DNA of 64,000 nucleotides, from positions 32,249 to 96,248 of the forward strand of contig NZ_FRBU01000013.1 in the NCBI RefSeq assembly GCF_900142695.1. Reading direction: 5' to 3'. This document shows, piece after piece, positions 1 through 11,576 of this stretch (position 1 is the first letter of the stretch; the number at the start of each line of letters is the position of its first letter). A model generated the notes under the pieces. That model saw only the letters and a program-made list of their open reading frames with translations, did not search any database and was not told the origin of the DNA. Made by a program: the position numbers and the translations under genes. The DNA is from Flavobacterium xanthum (GTDB lineage Bacteria > Bacteroidota > Bacteroidia > Flavobacteriales > Flavobacteriaceae).

Positions 1-39
1 TACAGCGACAAGAAGCAGTAGAGATAGTAGTTTTTTCAT
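1..39 (-). CDS. Start of a secreted or lipoprotein gene, cut by window edge
   Basis: Only the first 13 codons are inside the window. They read MKKLLSLLLLVAV, a basic start followed by a leucine-rich hydrophobic stretch, which is the beginning of a signal peptide. An exact Bacteroidota promoter lies upstream at 105-135, so this is a real gene start with its own transcript, separate from dapA. In flavobacteria the gene after dapA is often the outer-membrane assembly lipoprotein BamD. That identity is a guess from gene order and cannot be tested with 13 residues. Confidence 0.6.
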   Translation of the reverse strand, partial: MKKLLSLLLLVAV

Positions 40-104
40 TTTTTTACTTTTTTTATGATTTCTTGGTTGAAACAGCCTACGAAATCATACCGAAGTTTCG
101 GTGG

Positions 105-135
105 CAAATTTAGTTATTAATTTAGCGACTTCAAA
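105..135 (-). promoter_or_regulatory. Bacteroidota promoter, full consensus
   Basis: Read on the minus strand, the -33 box is TTTG (132-135), followed by exactly 19 bases and the -7 box TAAATTTG (105-112). This matches the published Bacteroidota/Flavobacterium consensus TTTG-N19-TAnnTTTG at every fixed position. It drives the gene truncated at the left edge. The leader contains a small palindrome, ACCGAA-GT-TTCGGT, near 90-103. Confidence 0.75.
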
Positions 136-167
136 ATATATTTTTTGTTTAAAATAAAACTCCTTTT

Positions 168-1055
168 TTAGGCTTGTTTGTTGATTTTTTTTACAAATTG
201 ATCAATTCTGCTGGCCAATTCATCATCTACTTTTACTAATGGCAAACGAACGGTGTTTTCTGATATTCCCTGTGATAGAAACACTTGCTTGATTCCAGCT
301 GGATTTCCTTGCTCAAAAATCATATCAATACAATCCGATAATAAGTACTGACATTTAAAGGCTTCATCCACTTTTCTATTCAGACCTAAACGAATCATCT
401 CAGAAAATTCCTTAGGAAAGCCTTGACCAATAACTGAAATCACGCCAGCTCCACCCGCCAAAACTATTGGTAAAGCAATCATATCATCACCTGAAATTAC
501 CAAAAAATCTTTTGGTTTGTCTTTTAAAAGTTGCATCGCTTGAACAAGATCACCTGCTGCTTCCTTTATAGCAACAACATTTTTGAATTCATTAGCCAAA
601 CGCACAACCGTTGAAGGCAACATATTACTCGCTGTCCTTCCTGGAACATTATATAAAATGACAGGAATTGGAGCCGCTTCCGCAACCGCTTTAAAATGTT
701 GGTAAATCCCTTCCTGTGTCGGTTTATTATAGTATGGAGAAACAGAAAGTATCGCCGCAAACGCTGATAAATCTCTTGTTTTCAACTCTTCGACAACTTT
801 CGCAGTATTGTTACCTCCTACTCCCAACACTAAAGGCAGCACTCCATTATTGGCTTCGATTACAGTTTGAATAACTATTTCTTTTTCCTCTGATGATAAA
901 GTAGCATTTTCGGCTGTTGTTCCCAATACTACCAGATACTCAATTCCTCCGTCTATAGAAAAATTAACAATTCTTTTTAATGCTTCAGTATCAATTGAAA
1001 AATCTTGTTTAAATGGAGTTACAAGAGCAACACCTGTTCCTATTAATGATTGCAT
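168..1055 (-). CDS. dapA: 4-hydroxy-tetrahydrodipicolinate synthase
   Basis: Condenses pyruvate with aspartate semialdehyde in the first committed step of lysine and diaminopimelate (cell-wall) synthesis; cytoplasmic. The 295-residue length is normal. Visible family residues are the Schiff-base lysine K164 in VAIKEAAGD, the proton-relay tyrosine Y135 in LYNVPGR followed by R140, and the threonine pair T46-T47 in GTTAEN. The usual family text is GTTGE, so an alanine replaces the glycine here. The gene starts 8 bp after the stop of the DUF6913-like gene on the same strand and is probably cotranscribed with it. Confidence 0.97.
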   Translation of the reverse strand: MQSLIGTGVALVTPFKQDFSIDTEALKRIVNFSIDGGIEYLVVLGTTAENATLSSEEKEIVIQTVIEANNGVLPLVLGVGGNNTAKVVEELKTRDLSAFAAILSVSPYYNKPTQEGIYQHFKAVAEAAPIPVILYNVPGRTASNMLPSTVVRLANEFKNVVAIKEAAGDLVQAMQLLKDKPKDFLVISGDDMIALPIVLAGGAGVISVIGQGFPKEFSEMIRLGLNRKVDEAFKCQYLLSDCIDMIFEQGNPAGIKQVFLSQGISENTVRLPLVKVDDELASRIDQFVKKINKQA

Positions 1056-1063
1056 AACTTATA

Positions 1064-1582
1064 TTATATTTTGTTTAATAATTTTAAATATTTAAATAAT
1101 TCACTTACAAAAACAGTGTAAGCAGTTATTGTCGTTTTAATCATAAAATGATTTAATCTTTTATCTATTGACGAGAATCCCACTTTAAATTGGGCTTTTG
1201 AATGGTGCGTAATTTGCATTAAAATAGCGTTCTCTTTTTCATAATAACTAATTAAAAGATCAAACTTTTCAGCACAGAACGCAACAACATCGTCATTTGA
1301 AATTTGGCCGTTCCATTTAAGATCCCCAGCATCAAATGTAGTATAAAGGTTCTTTTGGTTATTGCTAAATTTATTGTGAAATGCCAACACTTTCAAATTA
1401 TCCGCTGCTATTCCGTTAGCCGTTAAAGCTTCAATTAACAGATCCGTTTGTTCAAAATCAGTTGCATCAATCAATAAACCAACGCTTTGTATTGTACCAA
1501 CAGCATTTATGTTTTTCAAATTTTTCAAGGTATTTTTAAGTGATTTTTTTACAAAAAAATCCTTTATATAATTTAAAAACAT
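1064..1582 (-). CDS. DUF6913-like conserved flavobacterial protein
   Basis: A 172-residue protein of unknown function with no signal peptide or membrane segment. The N-terminus is strongly basic (FFVKKSLKNTLKNLKNIN), followed by a mixed alpha/beta body with motifs such as GLLIDATDF. I associate this position, immediately upstream of dapA with 8 bp between them, with DUF6913 in flavobacteria; the name is from memory. It is divergent from the nucleotidase lipoprotein gene at 1630, with 47 bp between the starts. A TAATTTTG sequence in that gap could be its -7 box. Confidence 0.75.
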   Translation of the reverse strand: MFLNYIKDFFVKKSLKNTLKNLKNINAVGTIQSVGLLIDATDFEQTDLLIEALTANGIAADNLKVLAFHNKFSNNQKNLYTTFDAGDLKWNGQISNDDVVAFCAEKFDLLISYYEKENAILMQITHHSKAQFKVGFSSIDKRLNHFMIKTTITAYTVFVSELFKYLKLLNKI

Positions 1583-1629
1583 ATTACTTTTACTTAGTTA
1601 CAAAATTAATTAATTAAGTCGCATTTAAA

Positions 1630-2409
1630 ATGGTAAATCTAAAAAAGTATAATGACGTTTCTAAACTTTTTGTTATATTCTTAACATTTTTTTTAGTTGT
1701 CTCTTGCAGCAAACAAAATTATTACGTTACTAAAATTGAAGGAAAACGAATTCCTATTACAGAAAAAGAAAACCAAGTTCCAGCAATTGAAAATTTCATA
1801 AGACCGTATCGGGAACACATCAACAAGGATTTAGATAGTGTATTAGCGTATTGTCCGGAAACATTGGATAAAAGCACGGGTAAATGGCAAACAACGATTG
1901 GTAATTTGATGGCTGATGTTACTTTAATGAGAGGCAACCTTGTATTTCAAGCTAGAGAAAAAAAGAATATTGATATTTGTTTACTCAACAGCGGGGGGAT
2001 CCGTTCTATACTTCCAAAAGGAAATGTAACTGCCAGAACGGCTTTTGAAATCATGCCTTTTGAAAATAGTTTAGTTGTTATTGCATTAAAAGGTGAGCAA
2101 ATTCTTGAAATGGTCGACTTTTTTATTGCTGAAAAGAAACCACATCCATTAGCTGGAGTAACATTTACAATTGATAAAAATAATATTGCGAAAAATATTT
2201 TAGTTCAAGGGAAACCTGTTCAAAAAGAGACCATTTATTATGTAGGAACCAATGATTATTTATCTAATGGCGGAGATAATATGAATTTCTTCAAAAAAGG
2301 AGTTAATAAATTTGATTTAGAATACAAACTTCGAAATATCCTTATTGATTATTTTAAAGAAGTGGATACTATTCCTGTAATAAAGGATGTTAGAATTACG
2401 GTTGAATAA
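1630..2409 (+). CDS. 5'-nucleotidase C-terminal-domain lipoprotein
   Basis: A 259-residue protein with a lipoprotein signal peptide (lipobox VVSC near residue 26), so it should be anchored outside the cytoplasm. The body is a stand-alone 5'-nucleotidase C-terminal domain, the substrate-binding half of UshA-type enzymes. Recognisable motifs are LLNSGGIRS, ARTAFEIMPFEN and the C-terminal NDYLSNGGDN. There is no metal-binding half. The matching metallophosphatase is the next gene downstream, so the two probably form one split enzyme with catalytic and binding domains on separate polypeptides and the gene order reversed relative to UshA. Confidence 0.93.
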   Translation: MVNLKKYNDVSKLFVIFLTFFLVVSCSKQNYYVTKIEGKRIPITEKENQVPAIENFIRPYREHINKDLDSVLAYCPETLDKSTGKWQTTIGNLMADVTLMRGNLVFQAREKKNIDICLLNSGGIRSILPKGNVTARTAFEIMPFENSLVVIALKGEQILEMVDFFIAEKKPHPLAGVTFTIDKNNIAKNILVQGKPVQKETIYYVGTNDYLSNGGDNMNFFKKGVNKFDLEYKLRNILIDYFKEVDTIPVIKDVRITVE

Positions 2410-2450
2410 GTAATTCGAATTTAAAGAACAAATAGTTTTAGAAAACAGAA

Positions 2451-2522
2451 AGCCCTAGCCCCGATTAAAGCGGCATCCCACGCTTTTTTTTGCGTGGATA
2501 TAGCGTAAAGCGGGAAATAGCT
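2451..2522. repeat. Flavo-1-like structured repeat, copy A
   Basis: First of four related elements in the window. On the plus strand it opens AGCCC..GATTAAAGCGGCATCC, has an inner hairpin CCACGC/GCGTGG, and closes GGATATAGCG..AGCGGGAAATAGCTT. The pairs GCATCC/GGAT and AGC/GCT can form a longer interrupted stem. It lies between the two halves of the split 5'-nucleotidase, inside a probable operon. It resembles the Flavo-1 RNA motif described for Bacteroidota; that match is from memory and the sense strand is uncertain. Confidence 0.5.
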
Positions 2523-2537
2523 TCAAAAAAATATAAA

Positions 2538-3449
2538 ATGAAAAGAAGAGAATTTATAGAGAAAACAGCTGCTAGTTCAGCTTTATTGAGTTTAGGTGTG
2601 TCTTTAAGCAGTTTTGAGACCTCAAAAACCAGACAATTGACAGTTTTACACACGAATGATGTTCACAGTTATATTGATCCATTTCCAGCAGATCATCCCA
2701 GAAATGCAAATATGGGTGGCGTGGCGCGAAGAGCTGCATTGATTGAAACAATACGAAAAGAAAATCCAAACGTTTTACTATTAGATGCAGGCGATATTTT
2801 CCAAGGAACGCCTTATTTTAATTATTACGGGGGAGAATTAGAGTTCAAATTGATGAGTATGATGCAGTATGATGCATCTACAATAGGAAATCACGATTTT
2901 GATAACGGTGTGGAAGGTTTGCACGCGCAAATGCCACACGCTAAATTTGAGTTCATTTCTGCCAATTACGATTTTAAAAACACCGTGATGGATGGTTTTG
3001 TAAAGCCGTATAAAATATTCAACAAAAACGGAATTAAAGTGGGAGTTTTTGGACTTGGAATTGAACTTGCGGGACTTGTGGACAAAGGAATGTATAAGGA
3101 AACAGTTTATAATGATCCTCTTGAAACGGCACAAGATATGGTTCGGATTTTAAAGAAAGAACAGCAATGCGATATTGTAATTTGTTTATCACATTTAGGA
3201 TACAAATACAGAGACGAGCCTACTAAAATTTGTGATTTAAAATTAGCCGAACTAACTCAGGATATTGACTTAATTATTGGTGGTCACACTCATACTTTTC
3301 TAGATAAACCCACGGTAGTAAAAAACGTTGCAGGAAAAGACGTTTTAGTAAATCAGGTGGGTTGCTACGGCATTAATTTAGGAAGAATAGACTTTTATTT
3401 AGACAACAATAAAGCCAAAGCTTTTGAAGGAAAATCGATTATAGTTTAA
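2538..3449 (+). CDS. Tat-exported metallophosphatase, catalytic half of a 5'-nucleotidase
   Basis: A 303-residue calcineurin-type phosphoesterase. All metal-site motifs are present in order: HTNDVH, DAGDIFQG, GNHDFDNG, CLSHLG and GGHTHT. I place the start at 2538 because the protein then begins MKRREFIEKTAA, a twin-arginine signal; an upstream in-frame start at 2490 lies inside repeat copy A. Export through Tat suggests folding and metal loading in the cytoplasm. It lacks the C-terminal nucleotidase domain, which is encoded by the preceding gene. Probable role: periplasmic release of phosphate from nucleotides. Confidence 0.93.
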   Translation: MKRREFIEKTAASSALLSLGVSLSSFETSKTRQLTVLHTNDVHSYIDPFPADHPRNANMGGVARRAALIETIRKENPNVLLLDAGDIFQGTPYFNYYGGELEFKLMSMMQYDASTIGNHDFDNGVEGLHAQMPHAKFEFISANYDFKNTVMDGFVKPYKIFNKNGIKVGVFGLGIELAGLVDKGMYKETVYNDPLETAQDMVRILKKEQQCDIVICLSHLGYKYRDEPTKICDLKLAELTQDIDLIIGGHTHTFLDKPTVVKNVAGKDVLVNQVGCYGINLGRIDFYLDNNKAKAFEGKSIIV

Positions 3450-3467
3450 CTGTAATCGATTTTTTTA
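3431..3467 (+). terminator. Rho-independent terminator after the metallophosphatase gene
   Basis: The stem AAAATCGATTA (3431-3441) pairs with TAATCGATTTTT (3453-3464) and is followed by more T residues. The stop codon of the metallophosphatase gene lies in the loop, so the hairpin begins inside the coding sequence. Confidence 0.7.
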
Positions 3468-3495
3468 TCGGTACGTTAAAAAAAAATAAGATACG

Positions 3496-6270
<2,775 letters not shown>

Positions 6271-6289
6271 AAAAGAGAAAACAACAAAA

Positions 6290-6763
6290 TTACGACTCAA
6301 TAATCGAATTAATTTGTTTGTATAAGAGACCATCGCTCAAAAAAGCACCTTGTTGTATTAAAGCAAAAATAGAAGTATTGCGGTCTTCGGTGAATTCTTT
6401 TTTACCAATTTTCATTTCTATAGTATCGGTAAACATATTATCGCTAAGCCATTGCAAACCTTCGCGAGTCAAAAAATCAGTTTCTGGAACTACTGATTTT
6501 AAAACAATGGAATGAACATAGGTATCAAAGCACTGAAAAAGGAAAATATGATTTTTAGAGAAATGTTCTAAAAAAACTGCCTTTGTAAGAACGCCTTCCC
6601 AAACCAAATCAGAGAAAACATCTAATTCTTGTTCAGCAACTTCTGGTCTTTCTGCTTTAATTTTATCCCACTCTGCTTTGTCAATAGTTTGAGTTGCTAA
6701 AAAAGTACTGAATTCCTGATTCAATTCCTCAAATTGTTCTTTTGTTAATCGAGAGTATTTCAT
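6290..6763 (-). CDS. DUF6495-like conserved protein
   Basis: A soluble, acidic, mostly helical 157-residue protein without a signal peptide. It begins MKYSRLTKEQFEELNQEFS, a start I associate with DUF6495, a small Bacteroidota family of unknown function; the family name is from memory. It lies between ligA and the ribosomal protein operon on the same strand and is separated from ligA by a terminator-like hairpin. No catalytic motif is visible. Confidence 0.75.
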   Translation of the reverse strand: MKYSRLTKEQFEELNQEFSTFLATQTIDKAEWDKIKAERPEVAEQELDVFSDLVWEGVLTKAVFLEHFSKNHIFLFQCFDTYVHSIVLKSVVPETDFLTREGLQWLSDNMFTDTIEMKIGKKEFTEDRNTSIFALIQQGAFLSDGLLYKQINSIIES

Positions 6764-6845
6764 TTGTGATGAATTTATTTCTGCACCTTAAAATTTAAGA
6801 TGCTCTTTATTTATAACTTAAAGAATCTGAAACGAGTTCAGATTA

Positions 6846-6878
6846 AACAAAAAAAAATCCCGACTTCCATCGGGATTT
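6846..6878 (-). terminator. Terminator of the rpsF-rpsR-rplI operon
   Basis: On the minus strand AAATCCCGA pairs with TCGGGATTT around a 6-base loop, and a run of T follows. It lies 22 bases past the rplI stop codon. Confidence 0.85.
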
Positions 6879-6899
6879 AAATATATAAATTTAAAAAAT

Positions 6900-7343
6900 T
6901 TATGCTTTTTCTGCAACAATTTCATAATCCAATTCAACGATAACATCTCTGTGTAGACGAACACTAGCAGTATATTTACCAGTACGTTTAACGATTCCGC
7001 TTGTGATGAATTTTCTTTCGATTTGTTGACCACCTTTAGCTAAAGATTCAGCGATATCAATATTCGTGATTGAACCGAATAATTTTTCACCACCTGCTTT
7101 TGCAAAGATTTTAATTTCAATAGCTTTCAAAGCTTCTGCCAATGCTTTAGCATCTGCTACTACTTTAGCTTCTTTGTGCGCTCTTTGTTTTAGGTTTTCA
7201 GCTAATACTTTCTTTGCAGAAGAAGTAGCTAAATGTGCTTGACCTGTTGGGATCAAAAAGTTACGACCAAAACCGTTTTTTACTGTAACGATATCGTCTT
7301 TAAATCCTAAATTTTGAACGTCTTGTCTTAAAATAAGTTCCAT
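6900..7343 (-). CDS. rplI: 50S ribosomal protein L9
   Basis: A 147-residue primary rRNA-binding protein of the large subunit. The N-terminal domain has the family signature MELILRQDVQNLGFKDDIVTVKNGFGRNFLIP. The long connecting helix (rich in K, A and E, residues 45-75) and the C-terminal domain follow. It is the last gene of the rpsF-rpsR-rplI operon and is followed by a clear terminator. Confidence 0.98.
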   Translation of the reverse strand: MELILRQDVQNLGFKDDIVTVKNGFGRNFLIPTGQAHLATSSAKKVLAENLKQRAHKEAKVVADAKALAEALKAIEIKIFAKAGGEKLFGSITNIDIAESLAKGGQQIERKFITSGIVKRTGKYTASVRLHRDVIVELDYEIVAEKA

Positions 7344-7408
7344 GTTGTTGTCCTTTGTTATAGAAGTTAGGTTTCATGTTTCAGAAAACCAACAACTGAG
7401 TTAAATTA

Positions 7409-7705
7409 TTATTTTAGTAAATCCGCTACATAAGGCATCAAAGCTAAGTGACGCGCTCTTTTCACAGCAACTGATACTTTTCTTTGGTACTTTAACGAAG
7501 TTCCTGTTAAACGACGAGGAAGAATTTTACCTTGTTCGTTTACGAATTTTAATAAGAAATCAGCATCTTTATAATCAATATATTTGATACCTGATTTTTT
7601 GAAACGACAATACTTTTTTTGTTTGTTTGTTTCTATGTTCAAAGGCGTTAGATATCTGATATCTCCGTCTTTTTTTCCTGAAGCCGATTGTTGTAGTGTA
7701 GCCAT
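7409..7705 (-). CDS. rpsR: 30S ribosomal protein S18
   Basis: A 98-residue small-subunit protein that pairs with S6 on the platform of the 30S subunit. The conserved core is visible: [10 protein letters not shown], then [25 protein letters not shown] and the basic end [11 protein letters not shown]. The N-terminal extension ([18 protein letters not shown]) is longer than in E. coli and typical of Bacteroidota. It starts 2 bp from the end of rpsF. Confidence 0.98.
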   Translation of the reverse strand: MATLQQSASGKKDGDIRYLTPLNIETNKQKKYCRFKKSGIKYIDYKDADFLLKFVNEQGKILPRRLTGTSLKYQRKVSVAVKRARHLALMPYVADLLK

Positions 7706-7707
7706 GA

Positions 7708-8049
7708 TTACGCTTTTGTTGCTTTTAATTTAGTTCTTCTTCTTTCAGCCCAAGAAATAGCGTGTTTGTCAAGACTTACAGTCAAGAAACGCATTACTCT
7801 TTCGTCACGTCTAAATTCAGTTTCAAAGGCAATAAGAACTTCTCCAGCTACTTTGAATTCGAATAAATGGTAAAAACCAGATTTTTTGTTTTGAATTTCG
7901 TAAGCCATTTTTTTAAGGCCCCAGTCTTCTTTCGACACCATTTCTGCTCCTCTACTAGTAAGAAAATCTTCAAATTTGCTTACTGTTTCCTTTACCTGAA
8001 CTTCAGATAAAACGGGATTTAAAATGAAAACAGTTTCATAATGATTCAT
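7708..8049 (-). CDS. rpsF: 30S ribosomal protein S6
   Basis: A 113-residue small-subunit protein that binds S18. I place the start at 8049 ([15 protein letters not shown]), where the family normally begins; the reading frame stays open to 8091, but the operon promoter at 8079-8109 overlaps that extension. Visible motifs are the [19 protein letters not shown] core and [12 protein letters not shown]. It is the first gene of the operon. Confidence 0.98.
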   Translation of the reverse strand: MNHYETVFILNPVLSEVQVKETVSKFEDFLTSRGAEMVSKEDWGLKKMAYEIQNKKSGFYHLFEFKVAGEVLIAFETEFRRDERVMRFLTVSLDKHAISWAERRRTKLKATKA

Positions 8050-8078
8050 AAATATATATTTATTTGTTATTTTGGGTG

Positions 8079-8109
8079 CAAAAGTAAGCAATAATTCTTA
8101 GCAAACAAG
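8079..8109 (-). promoter_or_regulatory. Promoter of the rpsF-rpsR-rplI operon
   Basis: On the minus strand the -33 box is CTTG (8106-8109, consensus TTTG), followed by 19 bases and the -7 box TACTTTTG (8079-8086), a full match to TAnnTTTG. The expected start of transcription is a few bases further on, about 25-30 bases before the rpsF ATG. Confidence 0.8.
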
Positions 8110-8214
8110 TGTTATTCCGTTTTATTCGACGTATGACAAAAAAAAACCGTTCAATTATTTTTTTTTAATAAAAAAGTAGTATGTTTACGTAGCCAAATCT
8201 TTAAATACATTACT

Positions 8215-8910
8215 ATGAAACTAAACTGTGTCGTGGTGGATGATAGTTCTATTCAGAGAATGATTATCGCTAAATTAGTTAATAATCATCAAAATTTACA
8301 TCTAATAGGCGATTTTTCTAATGCAATCGAAGCAAAAAGCTGTATGTCTATTCACAATGTGGATCTCATTTTTCTTGATATAGAGATGCCAGTGATTAGT
8401 GGTTTTGATTTCCTTGATGGTTTAAAAATTAAACCCCAAATTATTTTTATTACTTCTAAGGCTGAATATGCAATGAAAGCTTTCGATTACGATGCAACGG
8501 ACTATTTACAAAAACCAATTGCGATTGATCGATTTAATGCGTCAGTAAAAAGAGCTATCGATTTTCATTTATTAAAAAAGGACAATAAAGAAGAAGAAGG
8601 CGAACATATTTTCATTAAAAGTAATTTGAAAAAACTCAAAATTTTCACTTCGAAAATAAAATGGATTGAGGCCTTTGGTGATTATGTAAGAGTGGTGACG
8701 GAGGAAGACAGTAATTTAGTACTTTCTACAATGAAATCTTTTGAGAATGATTTATCCAAAGAAAAATTTGTTAGAGTACATAAATCATACATTATCAACA
8801 TTGACAAAGTAGAGCGATTCAATAGTAAATACGCTGAAATTGGAATGACAAAAATTCCTTTGAGCCGACACAAAAAAGAAGATTTAGTGCGGGCACTTTC
8901 TTTCTCTTAA
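8215..8910 (+). CDS. LytTR-family response regulator
   Basis: A 231-residue two-domain regulator. The receiver domain (about 3-115) has the acidic pair D9-D10, the phospho-acceptor D55 in IFLDIEMP, and the conserved switch lysine in DYLQKPI. The C-terminal LytTR DNA-binding domain (about 130-230) contains WIEAFGDYVRV and FVRVHKSYIINIDKV. LytTR regulators normally work with a LytS-type kinase, but none is adjacent: priA converges from the other side with 9 bp between stops, so this is an orphan regulator. Confidence 0.95.
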   Translation: MKLNCVVVDDSSIQRMIIAKLVNNHQNLHLIGDFSNAIEAKSCMSIHNVDLIFLDIEMPVISGFDFLDGLKIKPQIIFITSKAEYAMKAFDYDATDYLQKPIAIDRFNASVKRAIDFHLLKKDNKEEEGEHIFIKSNLKKLKIFTSKIKWIEAFGDYVRVVTEEDSNLVLSTMKSFENDLSKEKFVRVHKSYIINIDKVERFNSKYAEIGMTKIPLSRHKKEDLVRALSFS

Positions 8911-8919
8911 ACTATTACG

Positions 8920-11370
8920 TTAATAGAAATCTACATTTAACGAAACTTTTACGGCTCTAAACTGAGCAACAGCTTCAAAACTATTCAGTATTTTTTGAAT
9001 GGTTTTCTTTGTGTTTCCAATAGACACATTGTGCGGTATTTTAATAATAATTGTACGAATGTATTCATTTCTAATGCGGCTAATAGCAGGCTCCTCAGGC
9101 CCTAAAACCGGCATATTCAGGTTTTGACTCATCACTTGGTACAACCACATCGATCCTTCCTTCAATTTATCAAAATCACGCTGTTTCAGCGTAAGTTTTA
9201 TAATTCTGAAATAAGGAGGGTATTTGTAAATTTGTCGGTCATATAACTGTTCCTTATACATTCCAAGATAATTATTAGTAGTGACTTGTTGAATCGTATT
9301 GTGATTGGGATTATAGGTTTGTATGATTACTTTTCCTTGCTTTTCAGAACGTCCAGCTCTACCAGCAACCTGAGTCATCATTTGAAAACTTCTTTCGAAA
9401 GCCCTAAAATCAGGATGATACAACATATTATCAGCATTCATGATCCCCACTAAACTTACGTTATCAAAATCCAATCCTTTAGCAAGCATTTGAGTTCCAA
9501 CTAGGATATCCATTTCTCGGTTTTTAAAACCATCAATAATTTTTTCGAAACCAAATTTACCTCGGGTCGTATCTTGGTCCATTCGTCCTATTTTTGAATT
9601 TGGAAAAATCGAAAGTAGTTCTTGTTCAATTTGTTCGGTTCCAAAGCCTTTTGTAGTCAAATCAATACTAGAGCAGGCATGACAATGAGTTGGTTTAGCC
9701 ATGGTATAACCACAATAATGGCATCGCAATTGGTTTTTTTGTTTATGATAGGTCAAACTCACATCACATTGTTGGCATTGTGGTACGTGACCACAAGTAA
9801 TACACTCTACTACAGGAGAATATCCTCGTCTGTTTTGAAATAAAATTACTTGTTCCCCTAAAGACAATGCACTAGTTATTTCTGCAATCAAAACATCGCT
9901 GAAATGTCCTGTCATTTTCTTCCGAAAGTATTTATCTTTCAAATCCACCAATTCGATATTTGGCATCATTACATTTCCATACCGTTTTGAAATCTCGACC
10001 AAACCAAATTTGTCGGATGTAGCGTTATAATAGGTTTCAATGCTAGGTGTTGCCGAGCCTAAGAGCACTTTAGCCTTGTGGGAATGAGCCAAAACAATTG
10101 CTGCGTCTCGCGCATGATAACGCGGAGCGGGATCTACTTGCTTAAATGTTTGTTCGTGTTCCTCATCAACGATTATAAATCCCAAATTATCAAAGGGCAA
10201 AAACAAAGCGGACCTAGCTCCTATTATTACTTGTGCTTTCTGGGAGTTTTGTAGTACTTGATTCCAAACTTCGATTCGTTCATTATTATTGTATTTCGAA
10301 TGAAAAACAGCCACTTTGTTGCCAAAATAAGTTCTTAATCGGCCTACTAATTGCGTGGTTAAAGCAATTTCAGGAAGTAAATACAAAATTTGTTTTCCAG
10401 CTTCCAGATATTCTTCAATCAGTTTAATATAAATTTCAGTTTTTCCGCTAGACGTTACACCATGAAGCAAACAGACCTCTTTTTGAACAAAACTAGCTTT
10501 TATGGCTACAAAAGCGTCCTGCTGAGCAGCACTCAATATCAATTCTTGTTCATTTATTTCTCCATTGAATAGCACTCTGTCTTCCTGCAAAAAAAAATCT
10601 TGTAAAATTTCTTTTTCGATTAAGGCTTTTACAATCGCCGAAGAAGAATTAGCTTCCTCAACGAGTTTTTTTACAGTAATTGGTTTCTTTTCCATAGCGC
10701 TCAACTGGAAATAACGCATTACGATTTCCTTTTGTTTGTGAGCACTTTTCAAAATTTCCAATAATTCGCTTAATCCTTGATTGCTGTCGTATTTAGGATG
10801 CAAACGCACATAGCGCACTAACTTCGGTTTATAGCTTTCTTGAATTTCTTCTTGAAGTACTAAGATGTTTTTATCAATTAACTTTTGGATAACAGGAAAA
10901 ATATTTTTCTTGTTCAAGATTGCAATAATATCCTGAACTTTTAAACTGTTTTGTTGTTGCAAAGCTTCATAAACCAGAAACTCATCATCTGTGAGAAGGC
11001 TAGTATCGATAATCGCATTGGTTTTTTGAGAAATCAGGGTTTCGCTTTCCAGCAAAAGTGCACTAGGCATAGCGCCTCGATACACATCCCCTATCGCACA
11101 CATGTAATAGGAAGCTATCCATTGCCAATGTGCAATTTGGATTTCGGTTACAATAGGGAATTCATCGAGAATTTGGTGAATCTCCTTAGCTTCATATAGA
11201 GCGGGCTTGTTTTGATGAATTTCTATGACTAAAGCCGTGTAAATTTTACTTTTTCCAAAAGGGACTGCCACTCTCATCCCTATTTGAATGTAATGAAACT
11301 CTGCCTCAGAAATACTGTAGGTAAATGTTTTAGCTAGGGAAAGTGGTAAAATTACTTCTACAAAATGCAT
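8920..11370 (-). CDS. priA: Primosomal protein N', replication-restart helicase
   Basis: An 816-residue 3'-to-5' superfamily 2 DNA helicase that reloads the replisome at stalled forks. It has the N-terminal 3'-OH-binding domain, Walker A GVTSSGKT, the Walker B variant VDEEHEQ, and the zinc-binding cysteines of PriA (CITCGHVPQCQQC and CHYCGYT ... CHAC). Helicase motifs QVAGRAGR and GTQMLAKGLD are intact. A 150-bp heptanucleotide repeat begins 7 bp upstream of its start codon, where its promoter would be expected. Confidence 0.98.
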   Translation of the reverse strand: MHFVEVILPLSLAKTFTYSISEAEFHYIQIGMRVAVPFGKSKIYTALVIEIHQNKPALYEAKEIHQILDEFPIVTEIQIAHWQWIASYYMCAIGDVYRGAMPSALLLESETLISQKTNAIIDTSLLTDDEFLVYEALQQQNSLKVQDIIAILNKKNIFPVIQKLIDKNILVLQEEIQESYKPKLVRYVRLHPKYDSNQGLSELLEILKSAHKQKEIVMRYFQLSAMEKKPITVKKLVEEANSSSAIVKALIEKEILQDFFLQEDRVLFNGEINEQELILSAAQQDAFVAIKASFVQKEVCLLHGVTSSGKTEIYIKLIEEYLEAGKQILYLLPEIALTTQLVGRLRTYFGNKVAVFHSKYNNNERIEVWNQVLQNSQKAQVIIGARSALFLPFDNLGFIIVDEEHEQTFKQVDPAPRYHARDAAIVLAHSHKAKVLLGSATPSIETYYNATSDKFGLVEISKRYGNVMMPNIELVDLKDKYFRKKMTGHFSDVLIAEITSALSLGEQVILFQNRRGYSPVVECITCGHVPQCQQCDVSLTYHKQKNQLRCHYCGYTMAKPTHCHACSSIDLTTKGFGTEQIEQELLSIFPNSKIGRMDQDTTRGKFGFEKIIDGFKNREMDILVGTQMLAKGLDFDNVSLVGIMNADNMLYHPDFRAFERSFQMMTQVAGRAGRSEKQGKVIIQTYNPNHNTIQQVTTNNYLGMYKEQLYDRQIYKYPPYFRIIKLTLKQRDFDKLKEGSMWLYQVMSQNLNMPVLGPEEPAISRIRNEYIRTIIIKIPHNVSIGNTKKTIQKILNSFEAVAQFRAVKVSLNVDFY

Positions 11371-11377
11371 TGATTTT

Positions 11378-11531
11378 CGGTTATCGGTTGTCGGTTATCG
11401 GTTATCTGTTATCGGTTGTCCGTTTTCCGTTATCGGTTGTCGGTTATCGGTTATTGGTTGTCGGTTGTCAGTTATCGGTTATCGGTTATTGGTTGTCTGT
11501 TATCGGTTATAGGTTGTCCGTTATCGTTATC
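11378..11531. repeat. Heptanucleotide tandem repeat, about 21 units
   Basis: Twenty-one consecutive 7-base units, mostly CGGTTAT or CGGTTGT with single-base variants (CTGTTAT, CCGTTAT, TGGTTGT, CAGTTAT), stay in perfect 7-base phase from 11378 to 11524, with a degraded last unit to 11531. On the minus strand this is (ATAACCG)n, running up to the priA start codon. Open reading frames across it are artefacts of the repeat, because 21 bases encode a repeating heptapeptide in every frame. Confidence 0.92.
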
Positions 11532-11576
11532 AAGTTTGAACAGCGGACAAAGGAATAAAGAACTTAAACAAAAAAA

